Below, in pieces: positions 1-7,907 of a stretch of DNA of 64,000 nt; within the stretch, counting starts at the first letter, position 1; every line of letters begins with the position of its first letter. Below the pieces are notes generated by a model. It made no database searches and was not told the DNA's origin. It worked only from the letters and a program-made list of their open reading frames with translations. The DNA is taken from the NCBI GenBank assembly GCA_964497585.1, contig CAZCDS010000032.1, positions 6,315 through 70,314 of the forward strand, given 5' to 3'. This DNA is from CAZCDS01 sp964497585. GTDB taxonomy: Bacteria > Desulfobacterota > Desulfomonilia > Desulfomonilales > Desulfomonilaceae. Both the position numbers and the translations under genes were made by a program.

Positions 1-2
1 GA

Positions 3-461
3 CCCGTGCTCGAGCGGTTGTCGAAGGTGCGCTATCTCTCCTGGGTTTCGGAAAAGATTCTCGGCATTCTGCTGTCGGGCCGAGAGCTGATGACCCCGCG
101 CATCTTCGGAGTGGGTCTTGTTGTGTCCGCGATCGCGTGGGGAATGGAATCGCTCTCCCTCTATCTGATCCTCGACGGCCTGGAGCTCCCCGTAACGCTC
201 CTGCAGGCAAACTTCGTGTACTGCTTCTCGACCCTTCTTGGAGCGCTCCTGATGCTCCCCGGCGGAATCGGCGGGACCGAGGCAAGCATGATCGGATTGC
301 TCGTCTTCATCGGGATCCCCTACTCCAGCGGACTCCCCGGAGTGATCCTCATCCGCGTCTGTACGCTCTGGTTCGCAATCCTCGTCGGAGTGGTATTCAT
401 GGCGGCTATGGTCGCCCGCTCCGGCAAAAGAGCGGCCGCTATCGGCAACCGCTTTTCTTGA
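3..461 (+). CDS. Flippase-like integral membrane protein (LPG synthase TM domain), 5' end outside window
   Basis: The reading frame is open from the first bases of the window, so this is the C-terminal part of a longer gene. The visible 150 residues contain four hydrophobic segments and the motif LPGGIGGTEASM, typical of the lysylphosphatidylglycerol synthase transmembrane / UPF0104 flippase-like family, where it lies between the last helices. Family members move or modify lipid-linked sugars or aminoacyl lipids in the inner membrane; many lack the synthase domain. The substrate cannot be inferred. The stop at 459-461 lies just before the RAYT element. The family call is fairly sure, the exact role is not. 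Confidence 0.7.
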   Translation, partial: PVLERLSKVRYLSWVSEKILGILLSGRELMTPRIFGVGLVVSAIAWGMESLSLYLILDGLELPVTLLQANFVYCFSTLLGALLMLPGGIGGTEASMIGLLVFIGIPYSSGLPGVILIRVCTLWFAILVGVVFMAAMVARSGKRAAAIGNRFS

Positions 462-475
462 TGACGCCAAAAAAG

Positions 476-499
476 AAAAAAGGGACATTCCTATTTTCT
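476..499 (+). repeat. Left terminal inverted repeat of the RAYT element
   Basis: The A-rich stretch followed by AAAGGGACATTCCTATTTTC is matched imperfectly, in inverted orientation, by 1038-1060 on the far side of the transposase remnant (reverse complement AAAGGGGACATGCTATTTTT). Together they delimit a unit of about 585 bp. Seen directly in the sequence. Confidence 0.6.
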
Positions 500-534
500 G
501 TTATTCCGACAAGCTCTTGGGATACCATCAGTCC

Positions 535-1030
535 ATGCCGAGAACCGCACGAGCTTCTGCCTGTGAGGTCTGCTACCATGTGTTGAACCGCGGCAATGCG
601 CAGCAAGAGGTCTTTCATCAGGTCGACGACTATCGGGCGTTCCTGAAACTGAGCGAAAGGGCCTGCACACGCGTGCCCATGCGGGTTCTGGCGTGGTGTC
701 TGATGCCGAACCACTTCCATCTCGTGCTCTGGCCTTACGGTGATGGTGGCCTGAGTCGGTGGATGCATTGGTTGCTGACGTCCCATGTTCGCGGCTATCA
801 CCGCCGATACCACTCCCGCGGACATATCTGGCAGGGCAGATTCAAGGCGTTCCCGATCCAACACGACTAACACCTTTTGACGGTGCTACGGTACGTAGAA
901 CGCAACCCGCTGCGAGCCAATCTCGTGGAGCGAGCACAATAGTAGCCTTGGTCGTCGCTAACTCTGCCGTATGCATTACCTCCGGCCCTGATTCTGCACC
1001 CAGGTCCGTGCCCTCGCGGCCGGCCAAGAA
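535..1030 (+). pseudogene. REP-associated tyrosine transposase (RAYT, Y1_Tnp), nonsense-inactivated
   Basis: The N-terminal 112 residues from the ATG at 535 are an intact Y1_Tnp/RAYT domain, with the HUH-type motif MPNHFHLVLWP and the usual WQGRFKAFPIQ segment. The frame hits TAA at 868-870, yet the same frame continues with the expected family sequence HLLTVLRYVERNPLRANLVE. Two further stops follow at 940 and 943, then more RAYT-like sequence (WSSL, RPRGRPR). RAYT proteins are single-strand DNA transposases that act on short palindromic REP repeats. With three in-frame stops and a shortened C-terminus this copy is dead. The tyrosine nucleophile region beyond the first stop cannot be made. 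Confidence 0.8.
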
Positions 1031-1037
1031 TGGACCC

Positions 1038-1060
1038 GAAAAAATAGCATGTCCCCTTTC
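1038..1060 (-). repeat. Right terminal inverted repeat of the RAYT element
   Basis: Reverse-complement partner of 476-499: both contain an A-run, GGGACAT and a T-rich end. It lies just after the last recognisable RAYT codons, so it marks the right edge of the decayed element. A second GGGGACAG-like word follows at 1060-1070. Confidence 0.55.
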
Positions 1061-1135
1061 TGTCCCCTTTCCTTTTGGGGGAGACCCATCTAAGAGTTCT
1101 CCCCCGAAGGCTTCGCGACACATTTGCTCACAAGA

Positions 1136-1716
1136 TCAGGCTGCATGCGCCTTTTCTGCCTCTCCGTCCAGTCGCACGGAAACTGGGGTGGCATTGGAAA
1201 TGGTGTTGAACACAGGCGAGTATTTCTGGCCCATCTTGACGAGTTCCTCTTTCTGCTCGTCCGAGATGTCGGCGTCGATTGTGAAGTACATACGGATCTG
1301 CCGGTATCCGACGGGTACGTCTTCCGACAAACCCAGAAAGCCTCGCAAATCGAGATCACCCTCCAGCCGCGATTTGACACCTCGCAGTTCTATGCCCTTG
1401 GCTGCGGCGTGGTAAACCAACGACGTCGTCACGCATGCCGCAAGCGCGGTCAGGGCGTATTCCACGGGATTCGGTCCCTTGTCCTCACCCAGGGAAGAGG
1501 AGGTTCATCCGCATCGAGCTCAAACGATTCGCTATGAACGTGGACTTGGTTAGCCCCATAGAAATCCGTGATGGACGTATGGTTGTGTCCACCGCTGCGC
1601 CATATGTTGTCAGCACGAAATTCGAATTCCGCTATTACCGGTTCACCTTTGATGGCGTCGATCGTATTGAACAACGCCGTCGTATTTACGCCATTTACTA
1701 TTTTTTCTCCGGACAT
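1136..1716 (-). pseudogene. OsmC-family peroxidase/redox protein, frameshifted
   Basis: The gene starts at the ATG at 1716, with a good AGGAGG at 1724-1729. The N-terminal half (to DADEPP) runs in one frame and the C-terminal half (GEDKGPNPVEYALTALAACV onward) in another. The switch is near 1490, where two extra bases or one missing base break the codon phase. Both halves match the OsmC/YhfA-like family, which reduces organic hydroperoxides with a reactive Cys (the Cys in ALAACV). The second family Cys is Ser here (SPVFNT), as in several YhfA-like members. Either a recent pseudogene or a base error in the assembly; the halves are otherwise well preserved, which favours recent loss or an error. 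Confidence 0.75.
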
Positions 1717-2219
1717 CCTCTTTCCTCCTGATACAGTATTCACGTACCTCATCTGGCAGTCCGGCAGCCATCACGATAATTCCAGATCACGTCGACTGGA
1801 CTGAATAGCCCGAGACAGAAAATGCCCCCTCTTGGTACACAGCATGCCGTCGTGTTGTAGATAGGGTATAACCGAAAAATCTTGAGTCAAGGAATAGGCG
1901 TGAAAAAACACTTCTCTGCGCGGTGACGGTGAAGTCCGCGGCCGGTGCGGCACGTCTGTCTTGATTGGAGCCGTTAGTTCGTCGAATTCACGCACGCGAC
2001 CTCCCGACAGGTATCGGCCGCAAGTGGCCGAACTTCCTGACTCAGGGCAGCCCTGATTCGGGGCTTGTGGAAGCAGACATCGCCGGAGAGAGTGTTGGTG
2101 GAAAGGATGACAGGAGAGGTCGTGCCCCGTGGCACCTGCCCCGAACAGCGATGCGGGGCCCGGAGAGGGCGTCTGCGGAAAAATACCCTCCCCGGAGAAC
2201 TCCTACCGTGGCCAGGCCT
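1717..2219. other. Intergenic region between the OsmC remnant and the cyanate operon
   Basis: No convincing gene on either strand. On the minus strand a TTGACT hexamer (1885-1890) lies upstream of the OsmC start, but no well-spaced -10 box goes with it. No clear intrinsic terminator follows the ABC ATPase gene that ends at 2220. Confidence 0.5.
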
Positions 2220-3038
2220 TCACGCAACCATGTGGATCCGGCCTTTGCCTGTCTGCTGTGACGCTCCTTTCTTCGAAAGGAATCGAATGATGCGGTTGCG
2301 CGTCCCATAGTAACTCGGATGCTCGATGATCTTCGTCCGGACGCGAGGCCTGGGGATGTCGACCTTGATCTCATCCAAGATCTGTGCATCCGGTCCCGGA
2401 CTCATGAGAAGGATCCGGTCCGAGAGCAGTATCGCCTCGTCCACGTCGTGCGTCACCATGAATATGGTGATCCCTGAATCGAGCCACATCCGGACGAGTT
2501 CCTCCTGGATGACCCCACGGGTGAGTGCGTCGATCTGCGCAAAAGGCTCGTCGAGAAGGAGCATTGTCGGTTGGACCGAAAAGGCCCTCGCCAGCCCCAC
2601 GCGCTGCCGCATGCCGCCGGAAAGGGCCGCGGGCAGTTTATCTTCCGAGCCCTTGAGTCCCACCATGTCCACATACTTCTGGACCCACCCGTGTATCTCA
2701 CGCCTTCCCCATCCCGGGTACGCCGACTTCACCGCGAGCTTGATATTCCCAAATACGCTGAGCCAAGGCATGAGGGCAAAGTTCTGGAAAACGACCATGC
2801 GATCCAGGCCGGGCCCGGTGATCTCCTTGCCGTCTATGTAGACATACCCTTCGGTCGCGGTTTCGATTCCCGCGATGATGTTGAGCAGGGTCGACTTTCC
2901 GCACCCCGAGTGGCCCAGAACCGCCACAAACTCCTTTTCGGCCACGGAGAGTCGCACGTCACTGAATACGCAGAATGCTCCTCTAGTTCCTGAATCAACG
3001 AAGTACTTGGTCACTCCGTCCACTTTCAACAAATCCAT
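2220..3038 (-). CDS. cynD: Cyanate/nitrate-type ABC transporter ATPase
   Basis: Cytoplasmic ATPase of the NrtD/CynD/TauB/SsuB class. Visible: Walker A GHSGCGKST, Q-loop VVFQNFALMPW, signature LSGGMRQRVGLARA, Walker B MLLLDEPFAQID and H-loop VTHD. The start is MDLLKVDGV at 3038, preceded by AGGAGT. The longer upstream frame overlaps the permease and has no ribosome site. It sits 10 bp after the permease stop, third transporter gene in the cyn operon. Linkage to cyanase (5483-5926) points to cyanate import; nitrate or nitrite as substrate cannot be excluded from the ATPase alone. Confidence 0.85.
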   Translation of the reverse strand: MDLLKVDGVTKYFVDSGTRGAFCVFSDVRLSVAEKEFVAVLGHSGCGKSTLLNIIAGIETATEGYVYIDGKEITGPGLDRMVVFQNFALMPWLSVFGNIKLAVKSAYPGWGRREIHGWVQKYVDMVGLKGSEDKLPAALSGGMRQRVGLARAFSVQPTMLLLDEPFAQIDALTRGVIQEELVRMWLDSGITIFMVTHDVDEAILLSDRILLMSPGPDAQILDEIKVDIPRPRVRTKIIEHPSYYGTRNRIIRFLSKKGASQQTGKGRIHMVA

Positions 3039-3048
3039 TTTTACACTC

Positions 3049-3822
3049 CTAATCCGCGTAAGCCAGGCGACCGGCCAGGTGAGTGAACAAATAGTCGATG
3101 AGCACTCCCACAACACCGATTACCAGGATTGCGAAGATTACGCTGGTCAGGGAGAGGTTATTCCACTCGTTCCACACGAAGTAACCCAGACCTAGAGAGC
3201 CTAGGAGGGCTTCTGCCGGAACGATTGCCACCCACGCGCTTCCCATTGATATCTTCAGACCCGCAACGATGGTCGGTCCCGCGGCCGGGAGGATTACCTT
3301 GAACACCTTGCTGACCGGGTTCATCTGCAGGATATCAGCCACATTGATGTAGTCCTTCTTTATGTTCGACACGCCGAAGGCGGTGTTGGCAAGAGTCGGC
3401 CACACGCTTGCCATGAAGACTACGAGTAATGCCGTCACTCCACTGTCCTGAACCGAATAAAGAAGCAACGGCATCCAGGCAATAGGTGAAATCGCCCTCA
3501 ATATCTGAATGTACGGGTTGAGTGCCTTGAGCAGGACCTGGTTCAACCCGAGCACAACACCGAAGGCAATTGCCACCAGCGACCCTGCAATAAATCCGAG
3601 AGAAAGCCGTCCCAGGCTGTATAGTGTAAGAGTGCCTATTCCCTTGTCGTTGGGGCCGTTGTCATAGAACGGATCCGAGAGAAAAAACCAGGATGTCTTG
3701 GCCACTGGCAACGGGCCTGGCAGACTCTTGTATGTCCACGTGTACATCTGCCAGACCAAAATGAACACCGCAAAGACGAGAAGGAACAGCACGATCCAGT
3801 TTCTCCCGCCGGTTCTTTTCAT
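3049..3822 (-). CDS. cynB: Cyanate/nitrate-type ABC transporter permease
   Basis: BPD-type inner-membrane permease (257 residues) of the NrtB/CynB family, with about six hydrophobic segments and the EAA-loop region around DILQMNPVSKVFKVILPAAG, which contacts the ATPase. The start is MKRTGGRNW at 3822 with AAGGAG upstream; the longer frame has no support. It lies between the binding protein gene (184 bp gap) and the ATPase gene (10 bp gap), all on the minus strand, so probably one transcript. Substrate inferred from operon context. Confidence 0.85.
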   Translation of the reverse strand: MKRTGGRNWIVLFLLVFAVFILVWQMYTWTYKSLPGPLPVAKTSWFFLSDPFYDNGPNDKGIGTLTLYSLGRLSLGFIAGSLVAIAFGVVLGLNQVLLKALNPYIQILRAISPIAWMPLLLYSVQDSGVTALLVVFMASVWPTLANTAFGVSNIKKDYINVADILQMNPVSKVFKVILPAAGPTIVAGLKISMGSAWVAIVPAEALLGSLGLGYFVWNEWNNLSLTSVIFAILVIGVVGVLIDYLFTHLAGRLAYAD

Positions 3823-4006
3823 TCTTAAAACTCCTTCGAAAAAAGAGCTCCGGCTCGCCGAACGTCCGAGTGCAGTGATTCGGGCCGCGATCGCATGCGG
3901 ATGGGGCAAGTATCCTGAGCGGTGCGGATATACGGACGCTCACGTCAGTCATCGGTGGACAGACTGTCGCAGTAATTGTTCAGGCAAACCGGAGCTTCTC
4001 GATGAA

Positions 4007-5407
4007 TCAGGTTCTCTTGATGGCAAAGCTTTTGAGGTATTCCTCGGGCTTTGACGGATCAAACTCCTTTCCCATGATCACATGTTTCTTGTAGGTCGTG
4101 GACGGCGCCTTGTAGCCCTTGGACTCCATCATCTCCTTGCATTCTCCGGCGAGGAAGACCTGCTCCGCGATCTTCTTGTAGTCCACGTCTCCCTTGACAT
4201 ATCCCCAGCGCTTCATCTGGGTGAGGATCCAGACCGCCATTGAGTGCCACGGGAATGGGTTGAAGTCGATTCGGTCAGGCTCGTTTCTCGTATGGCCCAG
4301 GCCGTCGGGAAACTGGCCGGTGAGGACTTGCTCCACGACGATCTGCGGCTGATTGAGATAGTTCCTCGGCGAAATCGCCTTCGCGATATCCTTGCGGTTG
4401 TCCATCTTGCTCGCAAACAGCGTGGCATCGACGATGGACTTGAACACCGCCTTGAACGTGTTCGGCATCTTGGTCGCGAACTCCTGTGAGGTCGCAAAGG
4501 CGCAGCAGGGATGGCCCGGCCAGATGTCCCGGGTCAATTTGAATATGAACCCTACGCCCTCGAACACCGCACGTTGGTTGAACGGGTCCGGCGCGAGGTA
4601 TCCGTCCACGTTGCGAGCCTTGAGATTTGCCACCATCTCGGGAGGCGGTACGACACGGATTTTCACCTCCTTATCCGGATCCACGCCCCCTTCGGCCAGG
4701 AAGTAGCGCAGAAGCAAATTGTGCATCGAATAGTCAAAGGGCACGCAAAAGGTGAACCCCTTCATATCCTTGGCCTCTTTCACTCCCTTGTGCCGCTTGT
4801 GGAGCGTTATGGCCTGGCCGTTGACGTTTTCCACCGCGGGCATGTAGTACGGTGTGGCCTTTGCGCCTGCTCCCACGGTCAGCGCAAGCGGCATCGGCGA
4901 AAGCATGTGCGCACAATCAACCTGTTTGGACAGGGACCAGTCTCGGATCATGGCCCATCCCGCGGCCTTGATCACCTTGGAGCCCTTAAGACCGTGCTTC
5001 TCATAGAACCCCATGGGCTGAGCCATGATGATCGGCGTGGCGCAGGTGATCGGTATGAACCCGATGTTGAGCGACTTCTTCTCCAGGGGGCCGGTCGATT
5101 CCTTGGCCCAGGACTTGGCCGCCTCGAGGGGAAAGATGCTCGATATGACCGACATGGCTCCCGCGGACCCAAGCGCCTTCATGAACGTGCGACGGGAAAA
5201 ATCGTTGCCGCGGAAGATTGCCCTTACCACGGAACCTTCCACCGCCCGGTCCATAGCCTCTTCAAAGGCCGCCGGCTTTTCCGGCAGGCCCTCCGAACGC
5301 ACGGTCTCCATGCGCGCCGTGTGTGACAGAGACACGTCCGGATCAAAGGGGTCGTTGAGGGTATTGACCGACGGTACAAGGGGTTTGTTCCTTTCTTCCT
5401 GACTCAT
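4007..5407 (-). CDS. cynA: Cyanate/nitrate-type ABC transporter substrate-binding protein with Tat signal
   Basis: Periplasmic (or lipid-anchored) binding protein of the NrtA/CynA family, 466 residues. A long hydrophilic leader of about 70 residues precedes a twin-arginine motif SRRTFMK (71-77) and a short hydrophobic stretch, so export is probably by Tat. The mature part carries NrtA hallmarks such as NIGFIPITCATPIIMAQ near its start and the DGYLAPDPFNQRAV region. The start ATG at 5407 has AAGGAG at good spacing. It follows cynS by about 75 bp on the same strand. The family binds nitrate, nitrite, bicarbonate or cyanate; cyanate is inferred from the adjacent cyanase. Confidence 0.85.
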   Translation of the reverse strand: MSQEERNKPLVPSVNTLNDPFDPDVSLSHTARMETVRSEGLPEKPAAFEEAMDRAVEGSVVRAIFRGNDFSRRTFMKALGSAGAMSVISSIFPLEAAKSWAKESTGPLEKKSLNIGFIPITCATPIIMAQPMGFYEKHGLKGSKVIKAAGWAMIRDWSLSKQVDCAHMLSPMPLALTVGAGAKATPYYMPAVENVNGQAITLHKRHKGVKEAKDMKGFTFCVPFDYSMHNLLLRYFLAEGGVDPDKEVKIRVVPPPEMVANLKARNVDGYLAPDPFNQRAVFEGVGFIFKLTRDIWPGHPCCAFATSQEFATKMPNTFKAVFKSIVDATLFASKMDNRKDIAKAISPRNYLNQPQIVVEQVLTGQFPDGLGHTRNEPDRIDFNPFPWHSMAVWILTQMKRWGYVKGDVDYKKIAEQVFLAGECKEMMESKGYKAPSTTYKKHVIMGKEFDPSKPEEYLKSFAIKRT

Positions 5408-5482
5408 GCTACACTCCTTAGGGAGAACTTTTCGAATCTGTTTACGCTTACTTCCGAGGACGCGGTCCTCGGTGTGAAACTC

Positions 5483-5926
5483 CTACCACTTACGGTACGG
5501 AAGAAACTTGCCGCTATAGGTGATCACTACGCGATCGCCCTTGGGATCCTCTTTCCTGTCGATGCCGATCTCGAAGTCGATGGCGCTCATGATGCCGTCA
5601 CCGAACATCTCGTGAATGATCTCCTTCATGGTGGTCCCGTACACCTGGGTGATCTCGTGGAACCGGTAGATTAAGGGATCCGCGGAGACCGTCTCATCAA
5701 GGGATCCTTTCATGGGACATTCCTGCAAGGTCCGGGCGACCTCGTCGTCGAGTCCGAGAATTGCTACCGCTTTGGCAGCCTCCTGTTCGTTCATGCTGTT
5801 CTGACCGAGCAAAACTGACGTAACCCAGATCTTGTCGGCGCCGACGGCTTCGCCGATCTGCTCCCAGGTGAGCTGTTTTTCCTTCTTTGCCTTCACAATC
5901 ATGTCAGTGGCTTCTTGTCGAGTCAC
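5483..5926 (-). CDS. cynS: Cyanate hydratase (cyanase)
   Basis: Cyanase converts cyanate and bicarbonate to ammonia and carbon dioxide (via carbamate) in the cytoplasm, as a homodecamer. The C-terminal catalytic domain is well conserved: PLIYRFHEITQVYGTT supplies Arg88 and Glu91, and GDGIMSAIDF supplies Ser114, the three catalytic residues of the family. The helix-turn-helix-like N-terminal domain precedes it. I place the start at the GTG at 5926, because GAGGAGG lies six bases upstream and this gives 147 residues, close to the usual 150-156. The next start upstream adds 27 unrelated residues. First gene of a cynS-A-B-D operon that imports and destroys cyanate and may yield ammonia for assimilation. 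Confidence 0.93.
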   Translation of the reverse strand: MTRQEATDMIVKAKKEKQLTWEQIGEAVGADKIWVTSVLLGQNSMNEQEAAKAVAILGLDDEVARTLQECPMKGSLDETVSADPLIYRFHEITQVYGTTMKEIIHEMFGDGIMSAIDFEIGIDRKEDPKGDRVVITYSGKFLPYRKW

Positions 5927-6098
5927 GTGGTACCTCCTCGCAAAAATCCATGTATGCTGGGACAGAGAAGGGAGCAACGACTGTGCCACGGTGGGATTCA
6001 GTCGCAATCTTGATGGCTAACACACTGATATATTTATACTAAAGTTGGCAACTCTGAGGCTGTTGATGTGGGCAAGGGAGGAACCAAGACGTACATTT

Positions 6099-6156
6099 AG
6101 GTAACTTTTTGCCTCTTCACCTACCTCGATGTATGTTTCTTTTATTTGAGTTACCT
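6099..6156. promoter_or_regulatory. Inverted repeat in the cynS upstream region
   Basis: AGGTAACT at 6099-6106 and AGTTACCT at 6149-6156 are perfect inverted copies 42 bp apart, in an AT-rich stretch between cynS and the divergent-ended sugar transferase gene. This could be a bipartite operator for the cyanate operon. It lies more than 170 bp upstream of the cynS start, so the link is tentative. No confident -35/-10 pair was found. Confidence 0.3.
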
Positions 6157-6221
6157 TGTGGTAGGGAATTTTGACGTAGGCTGCCCCGGCGAAGGTTCCC
6201 GAAGAGCACTATGCCCACGGG

Positions 6222-6896
6222 TCAGCGCTCCCCTAAGCTTCTCGAGCTCGTGGGCCGATCTTCCGCGGTCGGCATCCCCGTGGTAACCGACGAGCCCGCG
6301 GCTCCTGTGAATCTGCTCGCGGTGGCCTGACCCTCCTCGCTAACCCCTGAACCGGAAATCACTGTGGCAATCCCGAGGAGCAGGATTCGCAGGTCAAACA
6401 TGAGCGACCAGTTGTCTACGTAGAAGAGGTCCAGCTTGAATTTCTTCTCCCAAGTGTTGGCATTTCGGCCGTTGACCACAGCCCAACCCACAATCCCCGG
6501 GGGAACCTCGTGCCTGCGAAACTGATCCGGTGAGTAGAGGGGGAGATACTCGAGGGGAAGCGGTCGCGGCCCAACCAGACTCATATCACCCCGGAGCACG
6601 CTCCAGAGCTGAGGCAACTCGTCGAGGCTCGTTCGGCGGAGGAATCGGCCGAGCCGGGTGAGACGACGTTCGTCCGGCAAGGGGCGCCCGGCTGCATCGC
6701 AGTCAGTGGTCATTGACCTGAATTTCAGGAACGTAAAGGGCGTGCCGTGTAGCCCACCGCGCTGGTCGCGAAAAATGACCGGCAGTCCCATGTTCAGCAG
6801 AATCAAAACCGCGACTGCTGCGAAGATGGGTGAGAACATCACCAGTCCGACAGAAGCAGCACATACATCCAGAATTCGTTTGATGGTCCGCGCCAT
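6222..6896 (-). CDS. Phosphoglycosyl transferase (bacterial sugar transferase, PglC/WcaJ catalytic domain)
   Basis: Monotopic phosphoglycosyl transferase (224 residues from MARTIKR at 6896). It moves a sugar-1-phosphate from a UDP-sugar to undecaprenyl phosphate and starts polysaccharide assembly at the inner membrane. Visible: an N-terminal hydrophobic re-entrant helix (residues 8-35), KFRSM, the catalytic Asp92-Glu93 dyad in TSLDELPQLW, and MSLVGPRPLP. The C-terminal 35 residues are Ser/Thr-rich and outside the family core. The ORF extends upstream, but only the region from MARTIK resembles the family, and no strong ribosome site was seen for either start. Transcribed away from the rest of the exopolysaccharide cluster, across a 1 kb gap. 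Confidence 0.85.
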   Translation of the reverse strand: MARTIKRILDVCAASVGLVMFSPIFAAVAVLILLNMGLPVIFRDQRGGLHGTPFTFLKFRSMTTDCDAAGRPLPDERRLTRLGRFLRRTSLDELPQLWSVLRGDMSLVGPRPLPLEYLPLYSPDQFRRHEVPPGIVGWAVVNGRNANTWEKKFKLDLFYVDNWSLMFDLRILLLGIATVISGSGVSEEGQATASRFTGAAGSSVTTGMPTAEDRPTSSRSLGER

Positions 6897-7907
6897 GGTG
6901 TTACCGTTGCGAGGGCGATTATAACACTTCGCCTTGAACGACGAAATCAGAAGCCGTCCTGCGCTTGGAAAGAGGTGACTTGGTAGCCGATGCCACGGCA
7001 TTGGGAATGAAGGGCGAACAGTGTCAGACCGCCAAATGCCGAAAGGAGGGGCTCGGGAAGCCACTCTCTTGACAAGGGGCGTGGCGTACACCATAATGTT
7101 TGTCTATACCTACGGTAGGCGATCCTAGGAGTTAGTCAGTCACCCGTAGGGCTACTCAAAAACCGATCCCGGCTCACGGTTCCGTTGCAGAGACACCTGC
7201 GTGTTTCGGCGCTTAACTCATGTATTAGATGAAGTTAGGCGATCAATACTTTGATTCTCCCGCGCATTTTGGCTAGCAAGAAGGCAACGTGCACAGCCTC
7301 CTCGTGTCGTGATGGGCACTCCGTGTGCTCGTGTCTTCGCGAGGAATCTCGGATTTCACCTCCGCAGTTCTCGACGGGGATTCAGAATTGGGCCAACGTT
7401 CGGGGGTCCGGCCCGCGACCCTCAGAGTCATCATCACAATAATCAATGATATCAGATAATTGGATCATTTTTGGAGGGGGCGAAGCCTGCGAAGGGGCGA
7501 ACCTTTTCAACATCTCTTGGCCTCCTCAGCATAGGTCGGCGTCGGGGGGCTCCCTCGCCGTCCCGAGAGGGGGATGGTGCCTTTTAGGCGCTGTCCTGAC
7601 GCGGCTCTCAGACGGGAGAGATAATGGCTTTTGGCGAGAGAGAAACCCGGTCAAGCACATGAGCGAAGCCGAATGAACTGCCTCTCAACCCACTGAGCCC
7701 ACCAGGTCGAAATGTGGTCGCATATGAGAGCACGACAACCGGGGTGACGGGGTTGTCATTCCCGAAGCCGTGTGGCCCGGTGAGGTTTTGCAGGCTTTGT
7801 GGAAAGTCCTCGCAATGCGGCCCGTTTTCGGGCTGGCTCCTGGCCGCTGAAGTTCCGGGAATAACCGTGGCGCAGGGTTGCTCGGATGTGAGGCATCAGG
7901 AAGACTC
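6897..7907. other. Long divergent intergenic region between sugar transferase and Wzc genes
   Basis: About 1 kb with no convincing gene on either strand. It must hold the promoters for the sugar transferase (minus) and for the Wzc-like gene (plus). G-rich and C-rich tracts that could fold (around 7480-7600) are present, but I could not match them to a known riboswitch, JUMPstart or ops element. Confidence 0.5.

Noticed and set aside
1075..1105. GGGGGAGA/TCTCCCCC stem beside the OsmC remnant as a terminator
   Set aside because: The stem is perfect but no T-run follows on either strand.
1865..1890. TTGACT and TATACC upstream of the OsmC gene as a promoter
   Set aside because: Spacer is only 14 bases, outside the normal 16-18 range.
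4511..5326. Plus-strand 271-codon frame opposite the cyanate binding protein
   Set aside because: Antisense shadow; no ribosome site or family resemblance.
7480..7600. Possible riboswitch in the leader of the Wzc-like gene
   Set aside because: G-rich and C-rich hairpins exist but do not match cyclic-di-GMP, JUMPstart or other consensus elements I know.
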